A stretch of DNA of 64,000 nt from CAZWRV01 sp964636325 (lineage in GTDB: Bacteria > Verrucomicrobiota > Lentisphaeria > Victivallales > GWF2-50-93). Positions within the stretch are counted from its first letter, which is position 1. Every line of letters starts with the position of its first letter. The notes under the pieces were generated by a model. It was not told the DNA's origin, ran no database searches, and saw only the letters and a program-made list of their open reading frames with translations. The stretch covers positions 1 to 64,000 of the forward strand of contig CAZWRV010000026.1 of assembly GCA_964636325.1 (NCBI GenBank). Direction: 5' to 3'. Both the position numbers and the translations under genes were made by a program. This document shows positions 1 to 9,400 of this stretch, in pieces.

Positions 1-230
1 CTCGAAGTGGCGTAGACATTCCTGTCTGCGCAATCCGCAGGTAGGAATACCTGCGTTACTTCGAGTTTCTGATCGACAGAACTGGCGGATTTCCCCGCCA
101 GAGCGGCACTCTCCTGAAATTCGCCTGAAGTAACGCAGACATTCCTGTCTGCGGCATCGCAGGTAGGAATACCTGCGCCCGCTTAAATTTCCGGCCGACC
201 AAACTGCGATCTTCGCAGACGGGACGGGTG
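1..230. repeat. Composite intergenic repeat block (twin-hairpin elements)
   Basis: This gene-free stretch upstream of ackA holds two copies of a twin-hairpin element joined by a short linker. In copy 1 (1-65) an outer inverted repeat, CTCGAAGT (1-8) and ACTTCGAG (58-65), encloses hairpin 11-30 (loop TTCC) and hairpin 36-55 (loop GGAA). Copy 2 has hairpins at 134-153 (CGCAGACA, TTCC, TGTCTGCG) and 158-177 (CGCAGGTA, GGAA, TACCTGCG). The linker at about 66-118 carries its own hairpin, CTGGCGG with CCGCCAG, and ends in CACTCTCCT. A related linker begins near 186. The same composite occurs at 45797-45955. A possible promoter for ackA lies further on (TTCATA at 296, TATAGT at 318), but it is weak. 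Confidence 0.85.
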
Positions 231-373
231 CCCCTCTTCCCTAATGGATCATAAATCTCCGCCGCAATAGTTGTCAAAAAATAATCTTTTCCCGCTTCAT
301 AATCCTGCAAAAGCAGCTATAGTAAAACGCCCTGATTTATATCCACCCACAACCGCCGGAGGTTTTGCGCCCC

Positions 374-1612
374 ATGAAAATACTGGTAATCAACGCCGGG
401 AGCTCGTCCGTCAAGTTCACCCTCTACAGCATGAAGCAGGAGCAGATGCTCGCCAAGGGCCAGGTCGAGCGCATAGGGCTGGCAAGCCCCGTTCTGAAAT
501 ATCTGAGGCATGACGGGAAAGGTATCGAATGCGGGGTGAAGGTCGAGTCGTACATAGACGCCGTGGACATCATCTGCAAGAAGATGTGCGATCCAGACCT
601 CGGCGTCATAAAGTCACTCTCCGAGGTCGAGGCGATAGGACACAGGGTGGTGCACGGCGGAGAGAGGATCACAAAGCCGGTGCTGATAGACACCCACGTG
701 AAGGACGTCATCCGCGACTGCTTCGCGCTCGCCCCCCTCCACAACCCTCCGAACATGTCCGGCATCGAAGCGTGCGAGAAGCTATTCCCCGGCATCAGCA
801 ACGTCGCCGTGTTCGACACCGCCTTCCACCAGTCCATGCCCCCGGAATCATATCTCTACGCCCTGCCCTACGAGCTGTATACGAAATACGGCATCCGCCG
901 CTACGGATTCCACGGCACCTCGCACAACTATGTGGCGAGGACGACCGCCAAGTTCCTCAACCAGCCTTTCAACCAGCTCAAGCTCATCACGTTCCACCTC
1001 GGAAACGGGTGCAGCGTCACCGCCATCAACAAAGGCGTGGTCATAGACACTTCGATGGGCATGACCCCTCTTGAAGGGCTCGTGATGGGCACGCGCTGCG
1101 GAGACATAGACCCAGCCATCGTCATCAGGCTCTTCGAACTCGGCCTAACGGCCAAGGATATCGACAAGACCCTCAACAAGATGAGCGGGCTGCTCGGAGT
1201 CGGCGGCATCAAGAGCAGCGACATGCGCGACATAATCGCGGCGGCCGAGGGCGGCGACCAGCAGGCGCTCAGGGCGCTGAGGATGTTCGTCTCCAGGATC
1301 GTCAAATATGCCGGCGCATACTACTGCCAGCTCGGCGGAGTCGACGGGCTAGTCTTCACCGGCGGCATCGGCGAATACAGCGCATACGTCCGCAAGCGCG
1401 TCCTCGACAAGCTCGCATGCCTAGGCTTCGACATTGACGACGAGAGGAACGAAAAGGCGAAGGGGGTCGCCGCCGTGATAACGACGGATTCAAGCCGCTG
1501 CAAGGCGATCGTAATGCCCACCAACGAGGAGCTCATGATCGCCCGCGAGACTCTGGCGGTCGTGACACACGACAACCACGCCTACCTCGCGCCGGAAGGG
1601 AAGCCGCAGTGA
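374..1612 (+). CDS. ackA: Acetate kinase
   Basis: Acetate kinase (412 aa) interconverts acetyl phosphate plus ADP with acetate plus ATP in the cytoplasm, the substrate-level phosphorylation step of fermentative acetate production. The N-terminal NAGSSSVKF phosphate-binding motif, the HRVVHGGE segment and the GFHGTSH motif are all visible, and the length is normal for the family. I start at ATG 374 because GGAGG at 358-362 is correctly spaced from it; an in-frame TTG at 365 would be too close. No phosphotransacetylase gene lies beside it in the window. The 3' end overlaps the tail of a radC-like fragment on the opposite strand. Family assignment is firm. Confidence 0.97.
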   Translation: MKILVINAGSSSVKFTLYSMKQEQMLAKGQVERIGLASPVLKYLRHDGKGIECGVKVESYIDAVDIICKKMCDPDLGVIKSLSEVEAIGHRVVHGGERITKPVLIDTHVKDVIRDCFALAPLHNPPNMSGIEACEKLFPGISNVAVFDTAFHQSMPPESYLYALPYELYTKYGIRRYGFHGTSHNYVARTTAKFLNQPFNQLKLITFHLGNGCSVTAINKGVVIDTSMGMTPLEGLVMGTRCGDIDPAIVIRLFELGLTAKDIDKTLNKMSGLLGVGGIKSSDMRDIIAAAEGGDQQALRALRMFVSRIVKYAGAYYCQLGGVDGLVFTGGIGEYSAYVRKRVLDKLACLGFDIDDERNEKAKGVAAVITTDSSRCKAIVMPTNEELMIARETLAVVTHDNHAYLAPEGKPQ

Positions 1613-1851
1613 CGGACGACCGACAATCCTGCTTCCCGAAAACTGTAGTGACCGGACTTTGCGACGATGATGTGGTCCAATATCCGAAGGCCAAGAATCT
1701 TTGCCGCTTCGGTCAGTTGTTCGTGGGTCCGGCGGTCGGCGGCGCTGGGCTGAAGGTCGCCGGAAGGGTGATTGTGAACGAAAATGGCGGCGGCGGCCCG
1801 TAGGCGAAGAGATCGGCCCGGCATCACCAGATGGTCATAGACAGCGAGGCG
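1582..1851 (-). pseudogene. radC: radC C-terminal fragment (JAB/MPN domain remnant)
   Basis: The minus strand encodes about 90 residues that match the C-terminal half of RadC. The metal-binding HNHPSGD motif is followed by PSAAD, then an ILGLRILDHIIV segment and a SFREAGL ending. The N-terminal helix-hairpin-helix half (RadC is usually about 220 aa) is missing. The usual PRE-motif region before HNHPSG reads as a shortened, altered MPGRSLRL. No ribosome binding site or plausible start is seen, and the reading frame runs without a break from the end of asnB. It is most simply a decayed radC remnant left between asnB and ackA, although the JAB metal-site residues themselves are preserved. Confidence 0.6.
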
Positions 1852-1853
1852 GG

Positions 1854-3791
1854 TCAGGAAACCTGGACCTTTGTCTTGCGCTGCCTGAGGCATTCCGTCC
1901 AGAGGGAGATTTCCGCGACGGCCCAGAGCCTTGACTGGTGGTCTGCGGCGCCGCGCTGGTGCTCTTCCCACAACTTGGCGACTGCCTTTCTGTCCAGATA
2001 CCTTTGCCACGCCCCCGCCCCGCCGAAAACGAGCGCATGCATCCAGTCCTTGAGATCGTCCCTGATCCATTTCCCGAGGGGCATGGAGAAGCCTTTCTTG
2101 GGAAGGTTTGCGATTTTCGCAGGTAGCCTTCGTCCGGCGAGCCTCCTAAGGAGATGCTTGGTGGTTCCGTCTTTGAGCTTTTCGCGTGCGGGTATTGAGT
2201 TGGCATATTCCGCGAGCCGGTGGTCGAGGAAGGGGGCGCGGCATTCCAGGGACACTGCCATGGACGCGGCATCGACCTTGACGAGTATGTCGTCCGGGAG
2301 ATAGAGCAGCTGGTCGGTCTCCATCCATTTTTCGGCGGCGTCGGATGAAGGCGCTCCCGAATAAAAGGACGTGAAGACATCTGTATTGTCCCCGCATCCG
2401 GCGAGCTCCCTCTTGAAATCTTCCGTAAAGCAGAGTTTTCTCCAGTGATCGTGGAAGAGGCATGCGATGTTCTCCCCTTTTTCCGGGGGCGAGCACGCCG
2501 ACATTATGGAGTCCGGAAGATACTGCCGCCGCGCTCCGCCGAAAGGCATCGCCTTCAGGAGGGACGCCGCGGCGGAACGGAATGCCTGCGGAATAAGGCC
2601 GACGATCTTGTAAAGCCCTGAATTCGTGTAGCTTCCATATCCGCCGAAGAGTTCGTCTCCGCCGTCTCCGCTAAGAGCCACCTTGACGAAGCGGCGAGTT
2701 TCGCGGCTCACATAATAGGTCAGTATCGAGGAATGGTCGGCGAACGGCTGGCCGTAGTGTCGGGCGAGTAGGCGGCTGGCGTCGGCGAAGTCCGGATCGA
2801 CCTTGATCTCGTGGTGCTCCGTGGCGAGATGCGCGGCGGTCATCCGCGCCTCTTCCGACTCGTCGAACCAGTTCCTGCCGGTGCCGACCGTGAACGTCCG
2901 GACCTTGCCCTCGAGGTTCCTGGCCATCGAGGCGGTGACGAGGGCTGAGTCTATTCCGCCGGAGAGGAATGCGCCCAGGGGCACGTCGCTTCTCAACTGT
3001 AGCTTCACCGAATCGTCGAGAGCGGACTCCAGCCTGTCGAGATCCGCTGCGCCGCCAAGTCCGCGGACACAGGGCTTCCAGTAGCGCCTTTCGGACGAGA
3101 TTCCGTTCCTTCGTACGAGGCATGAGCCGGCAGGAAGCGAACGGACCCCCCTGTATGCGGTCATCGGAGAGGGAATGAAGCCGTATTTGAAGTAGCACGC
3201 CATCGCGGCCGGATCGATGTCCGAGCATGGGAAGCTTTCCAGCGTCCAGAGCGCCTGTATCTCCGATGCGAAGGCGAAGAGGCCGCCGGCCTCCATGCAG
3301 TATAGCGGCTTCTGCCCGAATCGGTCCCTGGCGAGGAAAAGGATGTCCTTCGCCGAGTCATATATGGCGAACGCGAACATCCCCACGAGCTCGTCGAGCA
3401 TCGCCTCGCCCCTGTCCTCCCACAGATGGACGAGCACTTCGGTGTCGCCCTTGTCCCTGAGGACGTGGCCCTTGGCGGCGAGGCCTGAGGCGATCTCCCT
3501 GTAGTTGTATATCTCGCCGTTGAACACGGTCCAGACCGAGCCGTCCTCGTTGCAGAGGGGCTGGGCCGATCCGGCCAGGTCTATGATGCTGAGGCGCCGG
3601 TGCCCGAAAAACAAAGTGCCCTCGCCTTCCGGCGGATCGTCCGTGCGGAGATCCGCGGAGCGCAGTCCGGCGCGCATGGCCAGGAATCCGTGTCCGTCCG
3701 GGCCGCGGTGCCGTAGCGCCTCGGTCATGGCCGCGACGGCGCCGCCAAGCATCATCGGGGATGAAGACTGTATTCCTGCGATTCCACACAT
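1854..3791 (-). CDS. asnB: Asparagine synthetase, glutamine-hydrolysing
   Basis: AsnB-type enzyme (645 aa) with an N-terminal class II glutamine amidotransferase domain and a C-terminal ATP-pyrophosphatase synthetase domain. The start is set at ATG 3791 because the protein must begin MCGIAG, with Cys2 as the amidotransferase nucleophile; an in-frame GTG 12 bases upstream would bury it. The FNGEIYNYRE segment and the PP-loop LSGGIDSALV are present. It lies 19 bp downstream of a murJ-like flippase gene on the same strand, and a glycosyltransferase diverges beyond. Exopolysaccharide loci often encode such amidotransferases, so a role in amidating a surface sugar or peptide is possible. Ordinary asparagine synthesis is equally compatible. 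Confidence 0.9.
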   Translation of the reverse strand: MCGIAGIQSSSPMMLGGAVAAMTEALRHRGPDGHGFLAMRAGLRSADLRTDDPPEGEGTLFFGHRRLSIIDLAGSAQPLCNEDGSVWTVFNGEIYNYREIASGLAAKGHVLRDKGDTEVLVHLWEDRGEAMLDELVGMFAFAIYDSAKDILFLARDRFGQKPLYCMEAGGLFAFASEIQALWTLESFPCSDIDPAAMACYFKYGFIPSPMTAYRGVRSLPAGSCLVRRNGISSERRYWKPCVRGLGGAADLDRLESALDDSVKLQLRSDVPLGAFLSGGIDSALVTASMARNLEGKVRTFTVGTGRNWFDESEEARMTAAHLATEHHEIKVDPDFADASRLLARHYGQPFADHSSILTYYVSRETRRFVKVALSGDGGDELFGGYGSYTNSGLYKIVGLIPQAFRSAAASLLKAMPFGGARRQYLPDSIMSACSPPEKGENIACLFHDHWRKLCFTEDFKRELAGCGDNTDVFTSFYSGAPSSDAAEKWMETDQLLYLPDDILVKVDAASMAVSLECRAPFLDHRLAEYANSIPAREKLKDGTTKHLLRRLAGRRLPAKIANLPKKGFSMPLGKWIRDDLKDWMHALVFGGAGAWQRYLDRKAVAKLWEEHQRGAADHQSRLWAVAEISLWTECLRQRKTKVQVS

Positions 3792-3810
3792 GGCGGCTTC
3801 CACCCCTTTC

Positions 3811-5370
3811 CTATTCTTCAGTGCGCCGTCCGAAAAGAGCGCCGACGAGAGGCAGGCGCGTCATGACCAGCTCAAGCTCATCTATGCCAATCAGATGCGC
3901 CACAGCCAGATATGCCGAAATACCTGCCGCCGATATGACGGCAAGCCTTAAAGATGCGGCAGGAATCCAAGACAGCACAGACGATACGGCGAAGCATGCC
4001 AGCGCCATTGCCACCCCTGCCGCGCCGAGCTTGAGCATGCTGCCATAAAGCTCGCCGAACGCCATCCCCTTGTGCCTGATCCTCAGGAGGACGTATATCA
4101 GGAAACCGACGCCCACATATGTGACCGTGTATGCCACGGCTATCCCTTCGATTCCGATTCTATCAGCCAAGATGTAATAAAGCGGGCAGGAAAGGAGCGC
4201 GAGGGTCATCCCGCAGAAGGAGATCAGCTTCGTCTCCTGGAATACGAAGAAGAGCCTGCCTCCGACGGTGGAGAAGCAGTGCGGTATGATCATGATTGCC
4301 ATTATCATGATAAGCCTCGCCGTTATTTCGGCGTCGGCGGCCGTATATTTTCCATACTGCAGTAGGATGCCGACGATCTCATGTGATGCGGAGAGGATTA
4401 TCACGACGGCGGGGACGGCCAGGAAGAATACCGTCTTCATCGTCCTGATGAAAGTGTTGAGCACCATCCCGTCGCAGTCCTGGTGCCGCTGTTCGCCCAT
4501 GAGCGGGAAGACCGCGGTGGAGATCGGGCTTGCCACCACCAGTAGAGCGGCGTTCGTCAGGAATATCGAATTGTCTATCAGAGTCACCGCGCCGTCGCCG
4601 AGGCGCGAGGCGGCGCTCTTCTGCACGAAAGGGATCACCTTGGAGACAGTGCCGTTGATGAGGACAGGCCATGCCAGGATCAGCGACTGGACGACCAGCG
4701 GGTTCCTGAAGTTCCAGTTCCACTGCCAGCGCACTCTCTTCTGGATCAGCGCAACCATTATCGCCAGGCCCGCAAGGCACCCGGCGAGATTCCCGTATAC
4801 CAGGCGGTCTATCCCCCATTCCGGCGGAAGCGCCCAAAGCGAGAACAGCGAGGCCAGGGGGAACAAGAGCGACGCCAGCGAAGGCACGAGAAATTCGCGG
4901 TATGCGTGGTAGAACGATATGTAGACCACGGAAAGCCCCATGAGGATGAGGGCCGGCGAGAAGAGCCTGGAGAGGCTTATCGCGAGCTCCAGCTTGGCGC
5001 CCTTGAAGCCGGGAAAGACGAACGATATGATTTCAGGGATGAATATGAAATAAAGGGCGGTGACCGCGAGAAGCGCCGTCGCGGCCAGGTTAAGAAGCCC
5101 GGCGACGTCCTTCAGGGCGGTCTCCTCGTCAGTCTCCGCCTTGCGCTTCAGGAAGACCGGGATTATCACCAGGAACAGGATTCCTCCGATGAAGAAGTCG
5201 CTTATCTGCTGCGGGACGGTGAAAGCCGCGAAATACGCGTCGCTCTCGTCCCCGGCGCCGAAGAATTTCGCGGTCGAGCTCCTTACCGCGATCGAAAGGG
5301 CGCTCTTGGCCAGGAAGAAGATCAGCAGAAGTATTGAAGCGTCGGATATTTTCCTAAAGGCGCCGGGCAT
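3811..5370 (-). CDS. murJ: MurJ/MviN-family lipid II flippase-like membrane protein
   Basis: Polytopic inner-membrane protein (519 aa) of the MurJ/MviN branch of the MOP flippase superfamily, whose members flip lipid-linked sugar precursors such as lipid II. Many hydrophobic segments run along the whole length. The early signature FFGAGDESDAYFAAF and the later AFPLMGEQ-like region fit the family. The start is ATG 5370, preceded by AGGA nine bases upstream; an upstream in-frame extension reads through intergenic repeat DNA and is rejected. It is followed after 19 bp by asnB. Given the GT4 gene next door, it may export a polysaccharide repeat unit rather than lipid II. Family certain, substrate inferred. 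Confidence 0.88.
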   Translation of the reverse strand: MPGAFRKISDASILLLIFFLAKSALSIAVRSSTAKFFGAGDESDAYFAAFTVPQQISDFFIGGILFLVIIPVFLKRKAETDEETALKDVAGLLNLAATALLAVTALYFIFIPEIISFVFPGFKGAKLELAISLSRLFSPALILMGLSVVYISFYHAYREFLVPSLASLLFPLASLFSLWALPPEWGIDRLVYGNLAGCLAGLAIMVALIQKRVRWQWNWNFRNPLVVQSLILAWPVLINGTVSKVIPFVQKSAASRLGDGAVTLIDNSIFLTNAALLVVASPISTAVFPLMGEQRHQDCDGMVLNTFIRTMKTVFFLAVPAVVIILSASHEIVGILLQYGKYTAADAEITARLIMIMAIMIIPHCFSTVGGRLFFVFQETKLISFCGMTLALLSCPLYYILADRIGIEGIAVAYTVTYVGVGFLIYVLLRIRHKGMAFGELYGSMLKLGAAGVAMALACFAVSSVLSWIPAASLRLAVISAAGISAYLAVAHLIGIDELELVMTRLPLVGALFGRRTEE

Positions 5371-5394
5371 GATATATTGTCCTGGTGTCGGAGT

Positions 5395-5540
5395 TAATTG
5401 CAAAGTTCTGCATATGGCTGTCGGGCGCCAGGTTCCGGCAAATTCGGAAGGGAAATGCTTTTTCCGTCTTGCCGGCACCTGGACGCTGACGCCTGGGCAT
5501 CCCCAGCTGCAAACTTGTGCAATCGGCTCATCAACCTTAA
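5395..5540. repeat. Intergenic repeat, GAGCCaATTGCA / CAGGTGCCAG family
   Basis: The divergent region between the murJ-like and GT4 genes holds a repeat also seen at 14690-14795 and 27757-27830. Read on the minus strand, it starts with GAGCCGATTGCA. Two near-copies of a CAGGTGYC word follow, then an A-rich run and a CCGGAACCTGGCGCC word. The copies share word order but differ in sequence, so this is a diverged family rather than a recent mobile element. The rest of the 223-bp gap shows no convincing promoter. Confidence 0.6.
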
Positions 5541-5593
5541 GTTATCAGGGGCTTTCGCTTTTGCAAAACGCACGGGAGGACCGTTAAAGAAAC

Positions 5594-6790
5594 ATGAGGC
5601 TGCTGTTCATAACCGACATCTTTCCCGACGCGAGCTTTCCGAACAGGGGGATATTCATCCGCGACTCCATGAGCAGGATGGCGGAGCTGCACGAAGTGCA
5701 TGCGGTGGTGCCGACACAGCGCAATGCAGCCGTGACGTCCCCTGCCAATCCCGCCTCGATGATCCGTTTCCGGATGGACCAGGACGAGCGCTACGGCAGC
5801 CTCACGGTCCACCGGGTGGCATATTTCCACAATTTTCTTACGAGGCGCGAATTCCTGAGGGCTCTCATGATGCTGCCTCCGGCCGGACGCAGAATCAGGG
5901 AGCTGCGGAAAACCTTCGCGTTCGACGTCATCGTCGGGATATTCATGGTCCCCGGCGCATTCCTCGCGGCTAAATTTGCGGGTGAATACGGCGTGCCCTG
6001 CGTCTCGGTCGGAGTCGGAAGCGACATTAATCTATTCCGCAACCACTTCATGCTCAGAGACTTCGTGAAACATGCGCTGAGGCGCTCGGAACTGGTCCTG
6101 CTGAACACGCGCGGGCTGGTTGAGAACTGCGTCAGATCCGGCGCCGACCCCGGAAAAATCAGGATACTTCACTTCGCCGTCGACTGCGGCACCTTTCACC
6201 TGCAGGAACCGCCGAGGCCGCCGAATCCGGCCCCCGTGATCGCCATGGTCGCGAACATGGTCGGAGTCAAAAGGCCGCTCGTGTTCGCGAAAGCGCTTGA
6301 AGCCCTTCACAGGAAGGGGATGGATTTCAGGGCGGAAGTCGCCGGCGACGGCTTCCTCCGGCCTGAATTCGAGGCCTTCGCCGAGCGGGCAGGATACCGG
6401 GATAAAATCGTCTTCCACGGAATAATCGGGGACAGGAGGCAGATTGCCGGACTTTATCAGAGGGCGGACGTGACAGTCCTCACCAGCCATGCCGAGGGGC
6501 TGCCGTTTGCGCTCCTGGAATCAATGTCCTGCGGAACTCCTGTCGCGGCCAGCGACCTGCCCGGCATAAGGGAAATAGTGATTCCGGGAACCAACGGCTT
6601 CCTGGTTCCGCCCGAGGAGGTCGACGGATATGCGGCGGCGATTGAAAAAGTCCTGGCGGCTAAATTCGACAGGAAGGCCGTGGCCGCCTCCGTCTCAGGA
6701 TTCTCATGGGAAAAGCACACCGCCGCATTCACCGGATATCTGGAGGAGGCTGTTCGCATATATGAAAGAAGATTGAGAAAGGAATTGTGA
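5594..6790 (+). CDS. GT4-family glycosyltransferase
   Basis: Cytoplasmic or membrane-associated glycosyltransferase of family GT4 (GT-B fold, 398 aa), which transfers a sugar from a nucleotide donor to a lipid- or polysaccharide-linked acceptor. The N-terminal acceptor domain starts MRLLFITDIFPDASFPNRG. The donor domain carries the family's E-x7-E signature in AEGLPFALLESMSCGTPV, followed by the usual VPPEE segment. GGGAGG lies upstream of ATG 5594. It diverges from murJ and asnB, forming a small envelope-polysaccharide neighbourhood. Donor and acceptor cannot be read from sequence. Confidence 0.9.
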   Translation: MRLLFITDIFPDASFPNRGIFIRDSMSRMAELHEVHAVVPTQRNAAVTSPANPASMIRFRMDQDERYGSLTVHRVAYFHNFLTRREFLRALMMLPPAGRRIRELRKTFAFDVIVGIFMVPGAFLAAKFAGEYGVPCVSVGVGSDINLFRNHFMLRDFVKHALRRSELVLLNTRGLVENCVRSGADPGKIRILHFAVDCGTFHLQEPPRPPNPAPVIAMVANMVGVKRPLVFAKALEALHRKGMDFRAEVAGDGFLRPEFEAFAERAGYRDKIVFHGIIGDRRQIAGLYQRADVTVLTSHAEGLPFALLESMSCGTPVAASDLPGIREIVIPGTNGFLVPPEEVDGYAAAIEKVLAAKFDRKAVAASVSGFSWEKHTAAFTGYLEEAVRIYERRLRKEL

Positions 6791-6816
6791 ATTTCGAATG
6801 GTTTGCGCTAACCGTG

Positions 6817-6836
6817 CGCGGTTATTGTTAACCGCG
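6817..6836. terminator. Bidirectional hairpin between convergent genes
   Basis: A perfect 8-bp stem (CGCGGTTA, loop TTGT, TAACCGCG) sits between the convergent GT4 and InlB-repeat genes and is followed by an ATTTATT run. Position and shape suggest a terminator, but the T tract is weak. Confidence 0.5.
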
Positions 6837-6880
6837 ATTTATTACTGCTGGCAGCGGATGCCTGCTAAAGCCACCTTGCC

Positions 6881-9376
6881 TCAATGCGTCCAGAAACTGG
6901 AGGTGGCGCGCCCCACCTTGTTGTCTATCACGATGTTGTGCGGGACATCGTGATCCCATCCCTTCGGCCATTTCGACGGCATGAGCACCTGGATTTCGCT
7001 CTCGGCGTCGGTCAGGTCCATGCAGCTTTTCCCTTCGTTCCCGGCATAGTCGGCGAAGGCGTACGGCTTGAGTATGCGCAGTTTCAAGGCCTTGATCTGC
7101 TTCACGGCGGGATTGCCCTTCTCATATACCGGATATTCGAGCCAAACGGACGGCGGCCTCTGTCCGAAAAAGACACCTTTGATGAAGAATATTTCGTTCA
7201 TGGTGGCGCTCACGGTCTCCGCGCCGTATGCGTTCATGACGCGGCTAATCACCGGCGCCTGGAGGATGGCGTCTCCGGAATCTACGTCCTTCAGCCTGTT
7301 GCCATCGGTATCGGTCACGGTGACTTGGAGGAGATCACAGACCAGCGGCGGGATTGCCCCGTCAGGGGGGAACATGGCGGCAAGGTTTTCCCGGCATGTC
7401 CAGTTCTTCTTGAAACGCCTGATGTCCACCAGCGGGATGTTTTTTGTCCAGGCGCAGTCCGCCTGATCCGCGAGCGGCGGCTCCGCGCTTATCTTGTTCA
7501 GAACCCTCATCGGAACCCTGTTCGCGAAAGGATATATGGCCGCAACGGTGGGCTTGTAGGCGAACTCGTCGCCGGCATATCCGGGGATGTCCGACGGCAG
7601 GAGGACGATATACTTGCCGTTCGCCACGTTGTCGCCGGGGACTGCGAAGTTCGCAGTAATAAGCATGTCGGCCTGGACATTTGTGACCGTCAGCGGATTG
7701 TCAGTGCCGGTGAAGTCGCCTGTCCAGTTTATGAATGTGTAGCCCCGGCCTGGCTCGGCCGTGACCGGGGCGCAGTCGCCGCCGGACGCGACGGTCTGCG
7801 ATATGCTGCCGGAGATCGTCCCGTTGCTTCCCGGCACGAAAGCGACAGTGAACGTACCGGGCGGATTCTCGGCGAAGTTCGCAGTGACGCTCATATTCGC
7901 GACTACATCGCTTATCTTAAGGGGATTGTCGGCGCCGGTGTAGTCGCCGGTCCAGCCGGTGAAGCGGCGGCCGGCGGCGGGAACTGCCGTCACCGGAGCG
8001 CATGACGCATGCTCTCCGACGAGCTGGAATTGCTTCCCGCTGAGGGATCCGCCTGCGCCGGCGTAGAAGCTGACCAGATAATTGCCGAGCGGCAGAGCTG
8101 CGAAGTTCGCAGTTATATCCATGTCAGCAAGGACGTTCTTGACCTTCAGCGGATTGGCCTTGCCGACATAGTCGCCGGTCCAGCCGTAGAAATAGAATCC
8201 GATGTCGGGGACTGCGGTGACCGGAGTGCAGTCTCCCCCGGAGACGACCGTCTGCTTGGTGTCTCCGGAGATCGAACCGCCGGCGCCGGCGTTGAAAGTG
8301 ACGGTAAAAGCCGCGGTTGAGAAATTGGCCGTGACAGTCATGTCCGACTTGACGTTCTTAATTGTGAGGGGGTTCTCAGTGCCGGAATGGCCGCCGGTCC
8401 AGTTCAAGAATGAATAGCCTTCATAGGGAACTGCGGTGACCGGTGCGCAGTCAGCTCCGTCGGCGACGGTCTGGGACGCTACGCCGCTTATCACCCCGCC
8501 TTCGCCGGACAGGAAGTTCACCGTATGGGAGCCTGGCGGAGCTTCCGTGAAGTTTGCGGTAATGTTCATGTCCGATGAAACTTTTCGGACAGTCAGCGGA
8601 TTGTCGTTTCCGGTCTGGCCGCCGGTCCATCCGGCAAAAGAGAAGCCGGGATCAGGCACCGCCGTCACCGGCTGGCAGTCGGCGCCGGAGAGGACCGTCT
8701 GATGCGATGTTCCTGCAATGCTGCCGTTCGGGCCGGCGGCGAATGTTACGGTATAGGTCGCTCCTCCGGAGAATAGCCAGTTGCTGTTGTTTCCGGAGTC
8801 GGTGCAGCCCTGGCCGGAGACGTCAATGACCGACGCGCTGACGTTGTTCGAATCCTTGACGTCGAGAAATCCTAGAACCCTGCCGCCCCTGGGTTCGACC
8901 TCCCACTGTGTTCCGGGAACCGCGGAACGCAGCAGCAGAAGCTTGCCCGCCGCTCCGCGGCATGTCCATGTTCCGGTTATCACAGTGCGGTTCGAGGCGC
9001 CGGCGCCGAAGGTGAGCGTTGCGGAAACGGAGACGTTCTTGGTCAGGCCCGGGAACGTGTTCGAACCGCTGATCGCCTGATCCGTCCCGTCCAGCACGAC
9101 GGTGCCGGTGCTGTCGGGCGTGACTGCGCTGGCGGAGGCGTCCTCGTTGACAAAATCACCGCCCAGATACAAGGAGCCGATAATCCTGACAGTCCCCTGC
9201 GGGGAGCTTGCTCCCCTGTTTATGAAGTCGCATACGTCTCCGCCTGCTAACTTCACATACGCTCCGTTGCCGATTACAATCTTCCCGCCCCTGTTGACGA
9301 TCGAGGCGCGGGAGCATGGCAGCAGCAGGAGCATTACGGCGACGGCTGAAACTGAATGAAGGATGTTATGAAACAT
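6881..9376 (-). CDS. Secreted InlB B-repeat protein, paralogue 1
   Basis: Secreted protein (831 aa) with a signal peptide at about residues 1-25. A glycine- and valine-rich beta region (about 26-205) starts with IVNRGGKIVIG. Five tandem InlB-type B-repeats (Listeria-Bacteroides repeat family, about 207-580) follow, each with a G..CxPVTAVP element, a WTG core, an NPLT step and an ITANF ending. The unique C-terminal domain (about 581-831) resembles an IPT/TIG fold in its VISRV..FFIKGVFFGQ part. It is clearly a paralogue of the next gene upstream, with the same domain order. InlB repeats act as rigid spacers in surface or secreted adhesins. The target is unknown. No membrane anchor or sorting signal is seen. 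Confidence 0.85.
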   Translation of the reverse strand: MFHNILHSVSAVAVMLLLLPCSRASIVNRGGKIVIGNGAYVKLAGGDVCDFINRGASSPQGTVRIIGSLYLGGDFVNEDASASAVTPDSTGTVVLDGTDQAISGSNTFPGLTKNVSVSATLTFGAGASNRTVITGTWTCRGAAGKLLLLRSAVPGTQWEVEPRGGRVLGFLDVKDSNNVSASVIDVSGQGCTDSGNNSNWLFSGGATYTVTFAAGPNGSIAGTSHQTVLSGADCQPVTAVPDPGFSFAGWTGGQTGNDNPLTVRKVSSDMNITANFTEAPPGSHTVNFLSGEGGVISGVASQTVADGADCAPVTAVPYEGYSFLNWTGGHSGTENPLTIKNVKSDMTVTANFSTAAFTVTFNAGAGGSISGDTKQTVVSGGDCTPVTAVPDIGFYFYGWTGDYVGKANPLKVKNVLADMDITANFAALPLGNYLVSFYAGAGGSLSGKQFQLVGEHASCAPVTAVPAAGRRFTGWTGDYTGADNPLKISDVVANMSVTANFAENPPGTFTVAFVPGSNGTISGSISQTVASGGDCAPVTAEPGRGYTFINWTGDFTGTDNPLTVTNVQADMLITANFAVPGDNVANGKYIVLLPSDIPGYAGDEFAYKPTVAAIYPFANRVPMRVLNKISAEPPLADQADCAWTKNIPLVDIRRFKKNWTCRENLAAMFPPDGAIPPLVCDLLQVTVTDTDGNRLKDVDSGDAILQAPVISRVMNAYGAETVSATMNEIFFIKGVFFGQRPPSVWLEYPVYEKGNPAVKQIKALKLRILKPYAFADYAGNEGKSCMDLTDAESEIQVLMPSKWPKGWDHDVPHNIVIDNKVGRATSSFWTH

Positions 9377-9400
9377 GAGTATCGCGGGAGTTGATATATA

